A stretch of DNA of 64,000 nucleotides from Malania oleifera (taxonomy: Eukaryota; Streptophyta; Magnoliopsida; Santalales; Ximeniaceae): assembly GCF_029873635.1 (NCBI RefSeq), contig NC_080423.1, positions 92,733,691 through 92,797,690 on the forward strand. Reading direction: 5' to 3'. The position numbers were made by a program, and so were the translations under genes. A model generated the notes under the pieces. The model had not been told where the DNA came from. It made no database searches and saw nothing but the letters and a program-made list of their open reading frames with translations. Below, piece after piece: positions 11,720-23,689 of this stretch (position 1 is its first letter; every line of letters begins with the position of its first letter).

Positions 11720-12100
11720 TCATGCGACTAGGTCATGACAACTACTTTCATCCTTTTCATGTGGAACCATTGGTGCCACTTTTGATTTGACATTAGTTTC
11801 ACTTGCATCACTAGGTTGAACCTCCGTATCCGGAGGGAAATCTTCCTCCTTATTGCTCCATTCACTTACCATCTCTACCTTGATCTTGGAAGGTTCTTCA
11901 CTACGATTGCTAGGATTCCTCGATGCAAAGGAATCACAACCTTCCTTGTACATTCTTGCTTGATTAGATAGTGAAATCTTAGGACTACTCATCTTCATAA
12001 ACATATCATTACAATTTGCTCGAATCAACATATGAATCTTCCACAAGTTGTAGTACCTGATTGAAACCCCTACTTGGAATGATCTTTGTAGGACAGGCAA
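11720..12100 (-). CDS. Hypothetical ORF of foldback right arm
   Basis: A 126-codon frame and the inverted counterpart of 10313-10606. The extra N-terminal part includes FQVGVSIRYYNLWKIHML (about residues 9-26), which is also present but out of frame in the left arm. The C-terminal part carries the acidic Ser/Glu/Pro-rich region (SEWSNKEEDFPPDTEVQPS). This arm is the better preserved of the two. No family was recognised. The frame is open through its full length despite divergence from the other arm, which may mean recent decay or past selection; counting synonymous changes would tell. Confidence 0.35.
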   Translation of the reverse strand: MPVLQRSFQVGVSIRYYNLWKIHMLIRANCNDMFMKMSSPKISLSNQARMYKEGCDSFASRNPSNRSEEPSKIKVEMVSEWSNKEEDFPPDTEVQPSDASETNVKSKVAPMVPHEKDESSCHDLVA

Positions 12101-12274
12101 GAAGTCAACCTTGCCCGGAAGTTATTGATCAATTTTGAATTGCATAGCCACCTGATGTGGCAGATACTTCACTACACAACCTATTCCCACTAGCTCACAA
12201 GCACACAAACGCCTAACGAAAGACACTGGCTCGTCATCTAAACTCAACCAATCAAACATAGATTGTTCTTTCGT

Positions 12275-12405
12275 TAACGTGCATTATTAGTGACGGTTTT
12301 AAAAAACCTTCACGAATACTTACACTATTATTGAAGATTAAAGAAAATTGTCCTTAATAATCCACTATATTAGTGACGGTTTTTAAAATCGACACCAATA
12401 ATACA
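12275..12405. repeat. CACTA-type subterminal repeats, right arm
   Basis: Inverted counterpart of 9915-10035, with the same TTAGTGACGGTTTT-type motif in alternating orientation. Confidence 0.7.
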
Positions 12406-12925
12406 ACCCTTATGGGGATCTTGAGTCTACTTATAAAGTATTCTACTTAAAAGGACATGAATTTCTCATTCTATTTTATCTTTAACTCACAAATTATTCT
12501 TATTTGTGGTGTCAAGCACACTGGCAAGGTTAGCCGCAACATCACCTGATACATATCCAATTTTGCTCCCTGGATAATATCGGCATTTGTTTTTACCTAT
12601 CCACTGCTACGAAGATAGTCTCCTACTAACCCTGTTGAAATGTAATCAACGTAGGCAAAGAAAGGGTAGAAGTATTATTATACTGGCTTTGTTTGCATAA
12701 GGACGCATAGACTATGAAATCATGTACCCATTTAACCTATTTTGGAAAAAAACTGCCCCGAGCCTTCATCCAACTCTTATCCATGTTCATTAATTACACT
12801 ATAACATGTTTAAGTAGATGGTGTTGATTATTCCCTCATAATGTCTATAAGGCTTGCATCGTGAATCCTAAAATCAACCATCTACAGTCTAAAGGGTACG
12901 AATCCTATCCCATACTATACAATGC

Positions 12926-15275
12926 TGCATTTACATTGCAGTCAATTGCTCAAATTCCTTCGTCTCTAAATTTCGGTAGCATCTCTCTATAACTCTCCAA
13001 GTACATGAGATGGGGGAAGTGAACATGTTATTAATTTTTCATCACTAATAAATTGTCACGACACCACACTATGTACTCAGATAACACAAGTGGATACGCA
13101 CTCCTAATTAATTAGGTGTCCAATTCGAGCATATGAGGTCCAAACTGAGTTGGGTCAGTCCCGATACATCCATCACATCGAATTGGACTATTCTTTGGCA
13201 ATGAACTTTGATGCATAAGGAGCCCATGATAAGCAAGATTCTTATGGAACTTAATTAATAATAACTTTACTTAAAAGGGAGGGAATTATTTCACTTTAAT
13301 ATCATTAGGAACAAATTTTCTCCTAGATAAAAAAAAAAAATAATACTACAAAGTTATTGATTTTCAAGGCACATAAAGTTTATACCTTGAAGTTTGACCT
13401 TTATGTTATTTAATTGGTTCATGTACATCTTATTCTACTAGTTTTGTTTGCTCGAGGACGCGCAAACTCTATGAAATCATGTAGCCCTTTCACGTATTCA
13501 TCCAAAAACTTACCCCGCGACTTCATAATTTCTCCATCAAGCATGCAGATGCTTTGAACTCAATCAACAAGCAATATCCTAGTGATGTAGGAAATTTATA
13601 CAAAGCATAAGGATGAAATTCAATTATTCATTTATTCACTCATCCTTTCAAAGAATATAAAGGACATCATAATCATTTTAGCACACATTTTAAGGATTGT
13701 AGTCATGTATGGGATTTCTAACGAAATTTCGGTAGCATGCCGTCTATAAATAAAACATTTTCCAAACCTGCAAATTAAAAAAATAATAAAAATATGATTA
13801 ATTTGAATCCCTAAAATAGTTAAATTTAGGCCAGCTCACTAAGGATGGAGCTCAGCTCCCTTGTGTGTTCTTATGTGTTCAATCCAAACATACAACAACC
13901 TAAGCAACTACCAGCATGCAATTCACAAGATTCTACATCAGCCATGCAGATGGTGTTTAGTTCAAGCATGCAATTCAATATAGTTCAATAATAGTTTATA
14001 TCAAAATATAAGTCGTTCATCAAATAAATTCAAGCATTCAGTACATTATGGATAGTAAGTGTAGTGCTGATCTCACAAAAACATATAAACATAAATAAGA
14101 TGAGATTGCGAGTGCATTTAAGTTATAGAACTATGAAATTACAAAGGGAGTTACTCCTAGGCAAATAGTAGTTGGCTTGTAGAATGACTTGATCTTGTGA
14201 TGTCGTTGAGGCAATGACAAGAAATTGGATATACTAAACTAATACAAATTCTCTAAATTAAGGTTAGTTGATTGTGTTGTTAGGGACCTGAGAGCGAAAA
14301 TGTGATGTTGATTTATTTTAGATGAACCCATCATTTAGTAATTGTTTTCTTCCTTTTAAAAAACATATGAAACAGATAAGGGTGGGTGGGGATTGCCTGT
14401 GTTAAAAGTTAAGTTTTTATTATTAATAATAAGCTTTTCATAAAAATTCTTAGTGCACAATTCATCATTTCATCCCATGTTGCATGAATAAGTACTATCC
14501 TATCTGTATTATGTTAAGTTTCATTTGCTAGTTTGAGTAGAGGGGAACATTCAGTTAATACGGTTAATTAGGTTAATTAACTCAATTACTTAAAATTTTT
14601 TTATTAAAGAGTCTTATTAGCTGAACTAAATCAAAATTCCATAGTAACCAAACCCAAAACCAACAGAATTGAGTTTTGGTTAAATTGATTAACCTATTTT
14701 ATATTTTAATATATAAAATATACATAATATATATATATAATTTTTTTTTTATTAGTAGAGGAAACTATATGGAAGAGGCATGATGGTTAAATGTCATCAC
14801 AGAATCAAGCAACTTGAAGGGAGTCACACAAATAAAAGATTACATTGAAATCATAAATAATAATCCTACTATGCCTACTATTGACCACAACAAACCACTG
14901 TTTTTTGCTATTTTGGATTGTTGATGATGTTTTTTTGAACACCAGCCTATTTCTGTTATAGACACCCTAATTTTATCCAGACCCCTTTTCCGAGAAAACC
15001 CGACGTAATAAAGGTTGACTTTGAGTCCTAAATGATCCCGAGCTTTGAAATTGAGTCCTGAGTTTTAAATTGAGTCCTAGTGGGGGTCCTTTGATTTTAA
15101 GATTAATTTCCTTTAACTTTAAAAAATGAGTGCAAATAATGGGAGTTTGAGTGAGCTTTCACAACCTTATTAGAATTGTCTTTAGTTGCAAAATTAATCT
15201 TAGACCAAGGTTTGTGAAATAGGTCCTGAGTTTCAAAATTTAATCCTAGTATCAATCACCTTTAGTCAGGCTCTT
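12926..15275. other. Non-coding flank with transposon scraps
   Basis: No gene is visible. About 13108-13187 is an inverted fragment of the 160-190 bp tandem unit found at 6365-7795 (complement of TTTGGACCTCATATG and GTCGGGACTGACC-like boxes). About 13438-13530 is a third, diverged copy of the arm segment at 12690-12770 (ATGAAATCATGTA box). Near 13905-13960 lies ACCAGCATGCAATTCACA followed by CATCAGCCATGCAG, a box repeated at 61630-61660 inside the Mutator-like element. The rest is AT-rich. Confidence 0.5.
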
Positions 15276-15492
15276 TGTAACGACCCCAAAAATAGTTATA
15301 CTTGATTAAGGTTATAATCATAAAAAAAAATAAAAAATAAAAAATAATTAATTAATTAATTAATTAAATAATAAGAATTATTATTTTAATAATATGATAT
15401 AATATAATATTATCATATAATATATAAGATTAAAAAATTTATATGTAAGAATCAGGAAGGTTTTGAAATTGAAATTCAAATAGAGAGCTCTA

Positions 15493-15496
<4 letters not shown>

Positions 15497-15567
<71 letters not shown>
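15497..15567. repeat. (CT)n microsatellite, about 35 units
   Basis: An uninterrupted 71-bp CT run. It corresponds to the (GA)n position of the LTR family, which is 11-20 units long in other copies, so this copy has expanded strongly. Confidence 0.95.
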
Positions 15568-15569
<2 letters not shown>

Positions 15570-17269
15570 ATTTCCTCGGCAAATACTCGACCGATCAAAA
15601 AAAAGAAAATACTGCTAGGTTCCATTCTCTGCCATCGTCAATTTAACCGGAATGAATTTTTTATAGGAACGTTGTAGGCACCACTTTTGGGATAAGGTAA
15701 ACTCACTCTCTCTCATCAATTTCTCTTAATCTTCAGCCTAATTGACTATAAGACGCCATTTCTTGGGCTTAGCGTCGATCCTCGTCAATTTGACCGGAGT
15801 AGAATTTTGAATTGGATTTTTCAGGCATTACTCCGAGACTAAGGTGAGGAGTACAAATTATGTGGGTTGTTTTAAAAATTTAACCGACTAAATTGTAATA
15901 TTTAATTATTAAATTGTAGTATTTAATTGTATCAAATTTTTGGGAGTGTTTTGGGAATAAGTTAAATTGTAGGGAACTGATTAAATTAGATTTTTGGAAA
16001 TATTCTTAAGATTAAATTTAACTACAGGATTGAATTATATTGGTATTTTTAAATATGTTAGAGATTAAATTTAAATATGGGAAGTGGATCATACCCCCGC
16101 TTTTTGGAATTTAACTGGTTAACGGGAGTGTGTGAGCCTAGGAGATATTAAAATAATTATTATTCCAAAACTTAGTTGATTATATTGAAATATGTGGTTA
16201 CAAGGTTTGTACTTTAAACGCCATAGGCGTTGGTTGAGGAATCTTACAGGCACAGTCTCCATGAATAAGGTAAGGTGTGACGACCTGCTTAATTTCCTCA
16301 TTTTTTTTTTTTTTATATACCATATCACAAAGTTCAGCAGATCATAATCCACCTGGATCCGTGGGTATCAGGGATACATCAAAAACATATCACAAAAGCC
16401 TATGTAGAAGGAAACATAAATCATAAACACCTCATTATACCATACATCACAATATCAGAGTTACTACAATCACTGTATATATAGATGTACACAATACACA
16501 ACCCAAAAGATATCTAGGGCCATCCCACAAAATACATCCAACCCTATCAAAATACTTACCCTCCTGGAAGGGTAGACCAACCGTACTAAATCAGCGGGGC
16601 TTTACCCGCTCTCCTATCAGGGGCTCCTGAAATGTTTATAAAATTCGGGATGAGACACCTCTCAGTAAGGGAAATAACCTAATACTAGTGTGTGGAAACA
16701 TGAGTATTCCGTGTTATACATATACCATACAGAACATATTTAGTAAACTGTTATGTCAAATATAGGAAAACATGTATATCATCAAAACATGGCAGAACAT
16801 ACTGTATTTTCATAAACATATACAATCTCATATAATAATAGTACAAAAACATTCCTAGTAGGTTAGCTAGCTATTGTCATGTATTACCCTCACTTGACTA
16901 GGTTGCGTGACCCGAAAGCAGGACCTGATAATGGTTGACCGACCACTGCCAAGTCAATAGTACAGTCTATAAGTCTGATGGGTCTGCCAGACTTGGTCCG
17001 TACACCAGGGGCACTCACACACTTCTTAAAAACCACATCGACCATCCAATTTCACACCACTTCGTACAACGACGTTAACACAAATATCATGATCAAGAAG
17101 ACCTTGGACACATAGCAACGGTACCGTGCAAGTGCTAGCCTAGACCAAACCAACCAGGTTCTGATATCGTATAACATATACTGAAACTGTGATACATGGA
17201 TATTTCATATCATTAATTATCAAATCAATCATATCATTTTGCATATATACATATATCATGAAAATCATC

Positions 17270-17550
17270 AGCCCGTACGTCGATATTTCACATTTTACCA
17301 TAGCTTGGCCTATACACCTACAAATCATATCCATAGCACAACCCGTACGCTGGGAAATCATTTCTATAGCTCGGCTCGTACGCCGGCAAATCATATACAT
17401 AGCTCAGCCCGTATGCTGGCAAATCACATCCATAGCACGACCCGTACGCTGGTAAAATATATCCATAGTTCATATGCTGGAAAATCATACACATAACACA
17501 ACTCGTACTCCAGAAAAACATATCTTGGCCCGTATGCCGATTTTCCATTA
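17270..17550. repeat. LTR minisatellite, about 33-35 bp unit
   Basis: Seven to eight degenerate copies of a unit with CCCGTACGCTGGCAAATCA followed by ATCCATAGCAC. Frames across it on both strands give repetitive peptides and are artefacts. The homologous array in the solo LTR at 36355-38564 lies at about 37380-37600. Confidence 0.85.
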
Positions 17551-18164
17551 TAAAAATCCGTATCATTAACACATTCCTAGAAAATAGTTTTTCATAACAA
17601 TTTCTACTCATGCCACACTAAACAGGTTTTTCGTATATTTAACATACCATCATTTTCAACAGTATTTTCCCAACATAATACATATATAAATATATTTATT
17701 TTTCTAAAGTCAAATGCTGTAATAATGTACATATTTTTCATAAAATTCTAGCTTAATTTATCCCCTTACCTGAGTCTTGAAAAGCCCCTAAATCAAACAC
17801 TCTTGCACCCGTAGGGTTCCCCGTTCAACACCCTGAAAAAAACATTCCCCAAAACTAAAGTTTAGTATTTCTACGCGTATTACGCTTTCTACAACTGTCA
17901 AAAATCTAAATATTGAGTAGAAAGCCTTACCCTAGATTTGGGATGGTTTCCAACTCAGCCCCACCAATGATCCGCTCCAACAGATTTGTAGAAAACTTTT
18001 CTAGGAGCATCGTGGTGGCTTCAGATTGTTGAACTGGTAGAAAAACGACCCGAGATATTAAAGATAAGGGTAAGGAACCGTATGAGGAGAGAGAGAGAGA
18101 GAGAGAGATTCTGCACAAGAAAATGCAGTGAAAATCACATTTAACCCTATTTATACTGCGGGAT

Positions 18165-18410
18165 TCGTCAACGAGCTATGTCACCTCGTCGATGAGTCCT
18201 GTAGAAAGTTCGTTGACGAACTTCAACCCTCGTCGACGAATTTTAGTTTTCCACAAATCCTCTCTCGGTATCTTCTTGTTGACGAATCCTATCCTCATCG
18301 ACGAGCTCCTCTTTCCCTCGTCGACGAGTCCCCTGTGTTCGCCGACGAGGAGCTGAAAAATTCCTTGGGATTATCCCATCCAAAATGCAATGTTGTCGAC
18401 GAAGTCGACT
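18165..18410. repeat. Cluster of GTCGACGA motifs in LTR 3' part
   Basis: About eight copies of CGTCGACGAA-type sequence, each holding the palindrome GTCGAC or a one-base variant, are spaced roughly 20-40 bp apart. Similar clusters are at 4830-5010, 34815-34965 and 38225-38480, with a diverged CATCGACGATTTTC form at 31760-31960. Confidence 0.8.
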
Positions 18411-19868
18411 GCCTCCTTCTGTTCTTATTTCCAATTCCTTTTCTTTTTATTATTTAAATACCATTATTCTTTGGGTCGTTACATAAGGGGAATAGATTAA
18501 GCCAGTAATTTTGTAATTCAACCGGTTAAAATGGAAATTATATTTGTATATATATATATGATTATCATGTGGGTTTTTGAAAAACCAACTGTTTGAATTG
18601 TGATTTTGAGCCTATGGCTGTATTATTAGTTATTATTTGCGAAAATGGAATGATTAAAGTAATGAGTTTTTTGGATAAAATATGGAGCTAATTTAACGTG
18701 TATTTTCAATAAAACAAATGATGAACATGGGTTGACTTATTATTTCAGATGATATAATTATGCATATTATTCAAATCGTGTGGCATAAGTAAAGTGAATA
18801 TAGTGTGTTGAATTATGACATATTTATGAGATGTTGGAAATACTGAAATGTATTGAGAATAAATATTGCATGTGATTGTTTAAAGCAAAACTAAATGTGA
18901 ATGTTAAAATTGCAAGTTATGATTTGAGAACTCGGGTGGACCATAGTAGGCACAGTACTGTTGCGTGTGATTTCTGAAGAACTAGTGCACCCATATGTCT
19001 TAGAGAGAGTGTGGAGATGGGATGGTCGATTGTGCTGAGAAGGGTAGAGTCCCCTTGGAGTCTAGACCAGTATGGGAACAACCAATCTGACTTACAGACT
19101 GAAGAAGTTGTTATTGATTTAACTCTGGTAGGCCGACTAAGGTTAATTCCATCCTACGGGCCGCACAACCCGTCATGGGGGGAAGCATGACAGTGTTATC
19201 CATCTGGCAGTGAGTTCTAAATGCATAATTGTAAATTTAACCAACGTATAACATGGGAATAACAAATAGGAATACAAATTATGTGATGTGAAATGTGGGA
19301 ACAGATTATGCGATGCGATATATTTTATGATGCGACATATTATGTGATATGAAATATTGACTGTGAAAACTGAGATTATGAAGATAAGCATTATTGAGAT
19401 AACAGGGCACAGAGTAATGTAATAAAGTAATAAGTGTATTACATATTATAGTATTATATATATTTGGGACAAGGTAAACTCTCCGTCTGAGGGCTTGCTG
19501 AGAAAGGCGAGTGCCATTATAGGTATCAGATGTATCTATACTAGGCTGCATAACGTATTAGAGTAGAGGGAAGCTACTTGTATGGGCGGGTAATCTTCCC
19601 TATTCTCGGGAGGGCTTACTGAGATTGGTATTTTTTTAGGCCTTTTTTTTTTTGTTAAGTAAATCTGTGAATATTCTATTGTAATAATTATATTCTCTCA
19701 TGTTTTGTTTTTTGTTATGTAAAGAGAAGAGAGTTGAAGAAGCATTTTGAAGCACTTTATTAGTTTTGGAGAAGAAGAGAGTTGGAGAAACATTTTGAAG
19801 CACTCGATTAGTTTTAGAGAAGCATTTAGAAGCATTTTTTGCACAAGACAATGGGTGGTTGCTTTATC

Positions 19869-20382
19869 TATGATGACCTGCTTAATTTCCACATTTTTTT
19901 CCATGATAATAACAAAATCAATATCACATATTCCAACTCAGTAGATCATAGTCCACCTGGACCCGTGGGTACTAGGGATACATCAGAACACAAAACGGAA
20001 GCCTAAGCAGCAGGAAACATACAATCACAGTATTATAAACACAAAACATCCATTTCATTACACAAATACCAGAGTCACTATATCCACTGTAATTCAGTAT
20101 ACACATCCCAAAAATAAGATCTAAGGACATTTCTCACAAAATCTAACTATCCCTACAAAAACTTATCCTTCAAAAAGGGCAGATAAACAACACTAGATCA
20201 GCAGGGCTTTTCCCACTCTCCTATCTGGGGCTCTTGAAAAGTTTATAAAATTTAGGGGTAAGACACCTCTCAGTAAGGGAAATAAACTAATACCAATGTG
20301 TGACAACATAAGTATTTCGTGTTATACATACACCATATAGAACATATTCAGTAACTATTTGTCAAATCTGGGAAAACATATA
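19869..20382 (+). mobile_element. LTR 5' part, cut by a Tat/Ogre-like LTR
   Basis: Begins TATGATGACCTGCTTAATT, matching the TGTGACGACCTGC start with a few changes. It continues through the CCCGTGGGTACTAGGG box (19965) and the GACACCTCTCAGTAAGGG block (20260). It stops abruptly at 20382, where another element begins. The remaining 1.7 kb of this LTR was not found downstream in the window. Confidence 0.7.
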
Positions 20383-21084
20383 TGTCGCGACGTCTCGGAG
20401 CGCGTGTGCCCCTTGCGGCTAAATAAAAATCAATTTTAATTTTCAAGGGAAAATAAGAATATTGGAGTTGCCACTAACCTTTTAGTGTGGTTAGAACACA
20501 TGATTACTACCCGGTTAGGGGTAGAATGGGTCTACATTACCAGAACTGGGGTCAGGAGTTTGGTTACGCGAGGCAAAGGTACGAGCACCCCCTACGCGCC
20601 CGTTCTTACGAATTGTACCTAATTAATTTAGAATTATCCCTAGGTTAATCTAAAAAGCCTTTAAAATTACTCCTCTAGTAAATTTATTAATACACGTGCA
20701 AAGTGAATAAATAAATAAATAAATAAATAAGTAACTAAATAATACAAATATATATGTAAAATCTAAATATTTACATATTCCCTCAAAACTAAAGGTACGT
20801 GAAGCCCGAAGACTCATACCCCAGCATTAAAATCATAGGGATAAAAAAAAAAATCAAGAAAATACACTCCCAAGTTTTGAAATTGTATATAAAATTTTTA
20901 TAGGAAAATACTAGTATGGGAGGTTTTAATATATATTAATAAGATAATAAACTAAGAAATTAAATTACCATAATACATATAATAATAATAATAATAATAC
21001 ATATATGCCAAAATATTACAAATATCAAAGTAAGTAATGAAATACCATGATACTATATATATTAAGACACTAAAGATACTATAA

Positions 21085-21345
21085 AAAAAATAATTAATAC
21101 TAAATATATCGAGATAGTAAAAGTAATTAATACTAAATATATTAAGATAATTAACACAAATATATTAAGATACTCTAACTAATTAATACTAAATATATTA
21201 AGATGCCGAAAATAACTAATACTAAATACATTAAGATACCAAAAATAATTAATATTAAATGTATTAAGATATTAAAAACAATTAATACTAAATCTATTAA
21301 GATACCAAAAATAATTAGTACTAAATATTTTAAGATAAAAAAAAA
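21085..21345. repeat. Minisatellite, about 33 bp unit, in Tat-like LTR
   Basis: About eight degenerate copies of TAATTAATACTAAATATATT followed by AAGATA.C.AAAA. Confidence 0.75.
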
Positions 21346-21616
21346 AAAGAAATATCACAGTAAATAACTATAATACCATAATAATTATATGTAATAAAGG
21401 AAACTCTAAAAATACCTAAAACAATGTAAACTGATCAAAATCCTAAAATACATATACATCATCAACATGACAATAGTGAAAACCCAAAATATACAATATC
21501 AATACGACCATAATGATAATCCAAAATATACAATATTAATATAATCATAATGAAAACCATATAATATCACATCACCTGAATATTAACTTGATGATGATAA
21601 CCAATAACCTGAACAC

Positions 21617-21619
<3 letters not shown>

Positions 21620-21667
<48 letters not shown>

Positions 21668-21741
21668 GTACAATATTCAAAAGCACAGCATCTACATGTT
21701 CATACCAAACAAGTGTAACAATAAGAGTGTTATATCATAAG

Positions 21742-21803
<62 letters not shown>
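21620..21803. repeat. (TAA)n and (TA)n microsatellites
   Basis: About 15 TAA units end at 21665, and about 29 TA units run from 21745 to 21803. The frame at 21727-21936 reads through the TA run and is not a gene. Confidence 0.9.
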
Positions 21804-21809
<6 letters not shown>

Positions 21810-22859
21810 GAAAACAAATACAATATTTAACAATAAGCCACATACATGTTCATACCAAACAAATGAAATAATAAAAGCATACCATAAGAAAAAATATATA
21901 CATGCTGATAATACAATATTGGATAGTAAACCATAATATTACATATTTAAAAAAAAAATGACAAGAAAATTTAACACTTGAGACCCAATCAAATAAAAAG
22001 GAATCCTACAAAAACAAAAATAAACCAATTAGTATTTATAATAAATATGACAAAAATCTAAACATGGATATTAAATACTAATTTTACAACATTAAAAATC
22101 CTACAATAATAATATTAATTAGTTAATATACATAATAAATAAAACAAAGAATTAAACGTCCCTAAAATAAAAAAATTCAATACGTGTGTGTGTGCTGTGC
22201 GTGCAGGAATCTCACAGGGGGTGTATTTGGACCTTCGGGTATGTGTGTGTGTCACCGGATGTTCTTCGCAGCAGCCCAGATGGAGGACTTTGGCAGCAGC
22301 AGCCACAGCAGTGGCTCGTCTCGGGTTCCAGCAAAACCGGCAGGTAGCTGTGGCTGGGATGGCCGCAAGCAGGGGCTCGATTGGGAGGTTCTCGGGTCTC
22401 CTTGAGCAGCTATAGCATCAGGGGAGACAGCAGGTCTTCTGGTTCGTCTTCCAGCAGCAACACGGGGCAGTGGGTGCTGTGGTTGGCCAGCAGTGAGGGC
22501 AGGACGGCGACGACGACGATCTTTTGCAGAGGGGCGTTTGGGGCTGTCATGGTGGTGGACGGGAGTTGCAGAGAGGGGCGGCTGAGATGTGAGAGAGTTG
22601 ATGGGGGATTGCAAGAGAAAACTGGCAGGAAGAAGAAGAAGAAGAAGAAGCTGCGAGTGGCGGTGTTTCAAAGAGATGATGGAGATAGAGAGGCTGCGGC
22701 TGTGTGTGGAAAAGAGAGAACCAGCGGGAGGCTTAGGTTTTTTGTTTTGTTTTTGTCTCCGCTCCCCCCCGCGTTGGTTGTGCTGTGCCCCTCTCAATTT
22801 ATAAAACAAACTAAACCCTAAAACTACATTTTTTATTTTCTTTTTCTTCTTTTTATACT

Positions 22860-23175
22860 TTTATAGTAATAATGAATATGGTAACTAATAATAATAATAT
22901 CTTAATAATAATAATAATAGTAATGTAATAATGCAAGATTTGAAAATAATAATATAATAATAATACGATAATAATAGTAATAAAGATATATTTAAAAATA
23001 ATAATGATAATAATAAAGATAAGAAGAAAAATAATAATAGTAATGTAATAATAATAAAATAATATTTACAATAACGATAATAAGAGAAATAATAATAATA
23101 ATAACATATTAATAATAGTAATGAGAATGGTAATGGTAATAATATAAAATACTATGATAATAATAATACTAATAC

Positions 23176-23219
<44 letters not shown>

Positions 23220-23420
23220 GTGATAATAATAATAATAAACATATCCAAATAATAATAATAAAGTAATACTAATAATACTACTGGTAATAAATAATAAAAA
23301 TGATTATAAGAAAGTAATAATAAAAATACTAATACTAATAATAATAATAATAATAATAATAGAATAAAAATAATAATAATAAAAATAAGGTAATAATAAT
23401 AATAATGAAAATAATAAGAG
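22860..23420. repeat. AAT-rich simple-sequence island
   Basis: About 560 bp made almost wholly of AAT/TAA units with occasional G, C or A interruptions, at the 3' end of the Tat-like LTR. Open frames in it (for example 23066-23248) are low-complexity artefacts. Confidence 0.9.
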
Positions 23421-23689
23421 GGGACCCTTTGTTCTATCTAGTTAGGGCAAAAATAGGGTGTCTACAGCTGCCCCTCTTTGTAGACTTCGTTGCTTCAATG
23501 TAACGGTAGGAACTCTCCTACGTTTTTTATAGCAACAAGCCTGCAAAGATAAAAGACACCTATTTTAGCAAAGTCATTCCACTCCCTATGGTTTTTCAGG
23601 TTAATCAAGAGTTTATTTCTGCCAACCAAGGATGATTCATACTAAATGTAAGAATCCATGTTGAGGTACATAGGGATTGCTTACGTCGA

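Larger units (their letters stand above)
9395..12925. mobile_element. Large foldback element with 1.6 kb inverted arms
   Basis: The left arm (about 9395-11009) and right arm (about 11315-12925) are inverted copies separated by about 305 bp. Landmarks pair in mirror order: GTAGTATGGGATAGGAT (9402) with its complement (about 12903); a GGAGACTAACTTCGTAGCAG stretch (about 9700); the CACTA-like subterminal repeats (9915-10035 with 12275-12405); the small ORF pair; and the LRR exon pair next to the loop. The arms have diverged by point changes and small indels, so they are old. No transposase is present. Outer ends abut unlike sequence near CATTGT; no target duplication was identified. Confidence 0.85.
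16276..18483 (+). mobile_element. Solo LTR with TAAGG target duplication
   Basis: Starts TGTGACGACCTGC, ends GGGTCGTTACA, 2208 bp, with exact 5-bp duplications TAAGG at 16271-16275 and 18484-18488. Order of parts: CCGTGGGTATCAGGG box (16360), GAGACACCTCTCAGTAAGG (16650), GACCGACCACTGCCAAGTC (16939), CCCGTACGCTGGCAAATCA minisatellite (17270-17550), (GA)n at 18087, GTCGACGAA-type motifs (18165-18410), end. It is inserted in an inverted older LTR. No primer binding site, gag or pol. Confidence 0.9.
15276..19640 (-). mobile_element. Inverted LTR, split by a nested LTR, one end lost
   Basis: TGTAACGACCCC at 15276 is the complement of the family LTR end. The LTR runs to 16275, is interrupted by the 16276-18483 insertion, and resumes at 18489. 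Landmarks in inverted order are a long (CT)n tract (15497-15567), an ACCGGAGTAG region, and the CCGCACAACCCGTCATGGGG box (about 19160). It fades at the CTTACTGAGA box (about 19615), with no recognisable GTCACA/GTTACA end, so the first few hundred bases of the LTR are missing. No coding region. Confidence 0.6.
20383..23468 (+). mobile_element. Tat/Ogre-like long LTR
   Basis: Begins TGTCGCGACGTC and ends GGGTGTCTACA, 3.09 kb. The first 230 bp have a conserved block known from plant Tat-lineage Ty3/gypsy LTRs: GCGCGTGTGCCCC, TTGGAGTTGCCACTAA, a GGTTACGCGAGGCAAAGGTACGAGCACCC-type region (about 20570), then ACGCGCCCG. The middle is a GC-rich leader-like segment (22180-22800) within extremely AT-rich microsatellite DNA. 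The following GCTGCCCCTCTTTG is the usual sequence after such LTRs. No second LTR or pol domain is in the window, so the element is incomplete or much deleted. Confidence 0.65.

Noticed and set aside
5391-14060. One complete CACTA element from 5391 to a GTAGTG near 14055
   Set aside because: The sequence near 14055 lacks the T tract and the complement of the 5391 terminus, and the flanking 3 bases do not match. No CACTA transposase was found.
22252-22809. 185-codon minus-strand frame and overlapping plus-strand frames
   Set aside because: They lie in the GC-rich leader-like part of the Tat-like LTR, have low-complexity composition (Pro/Arg/Ser or poly-Leu), and no recognisable domain.
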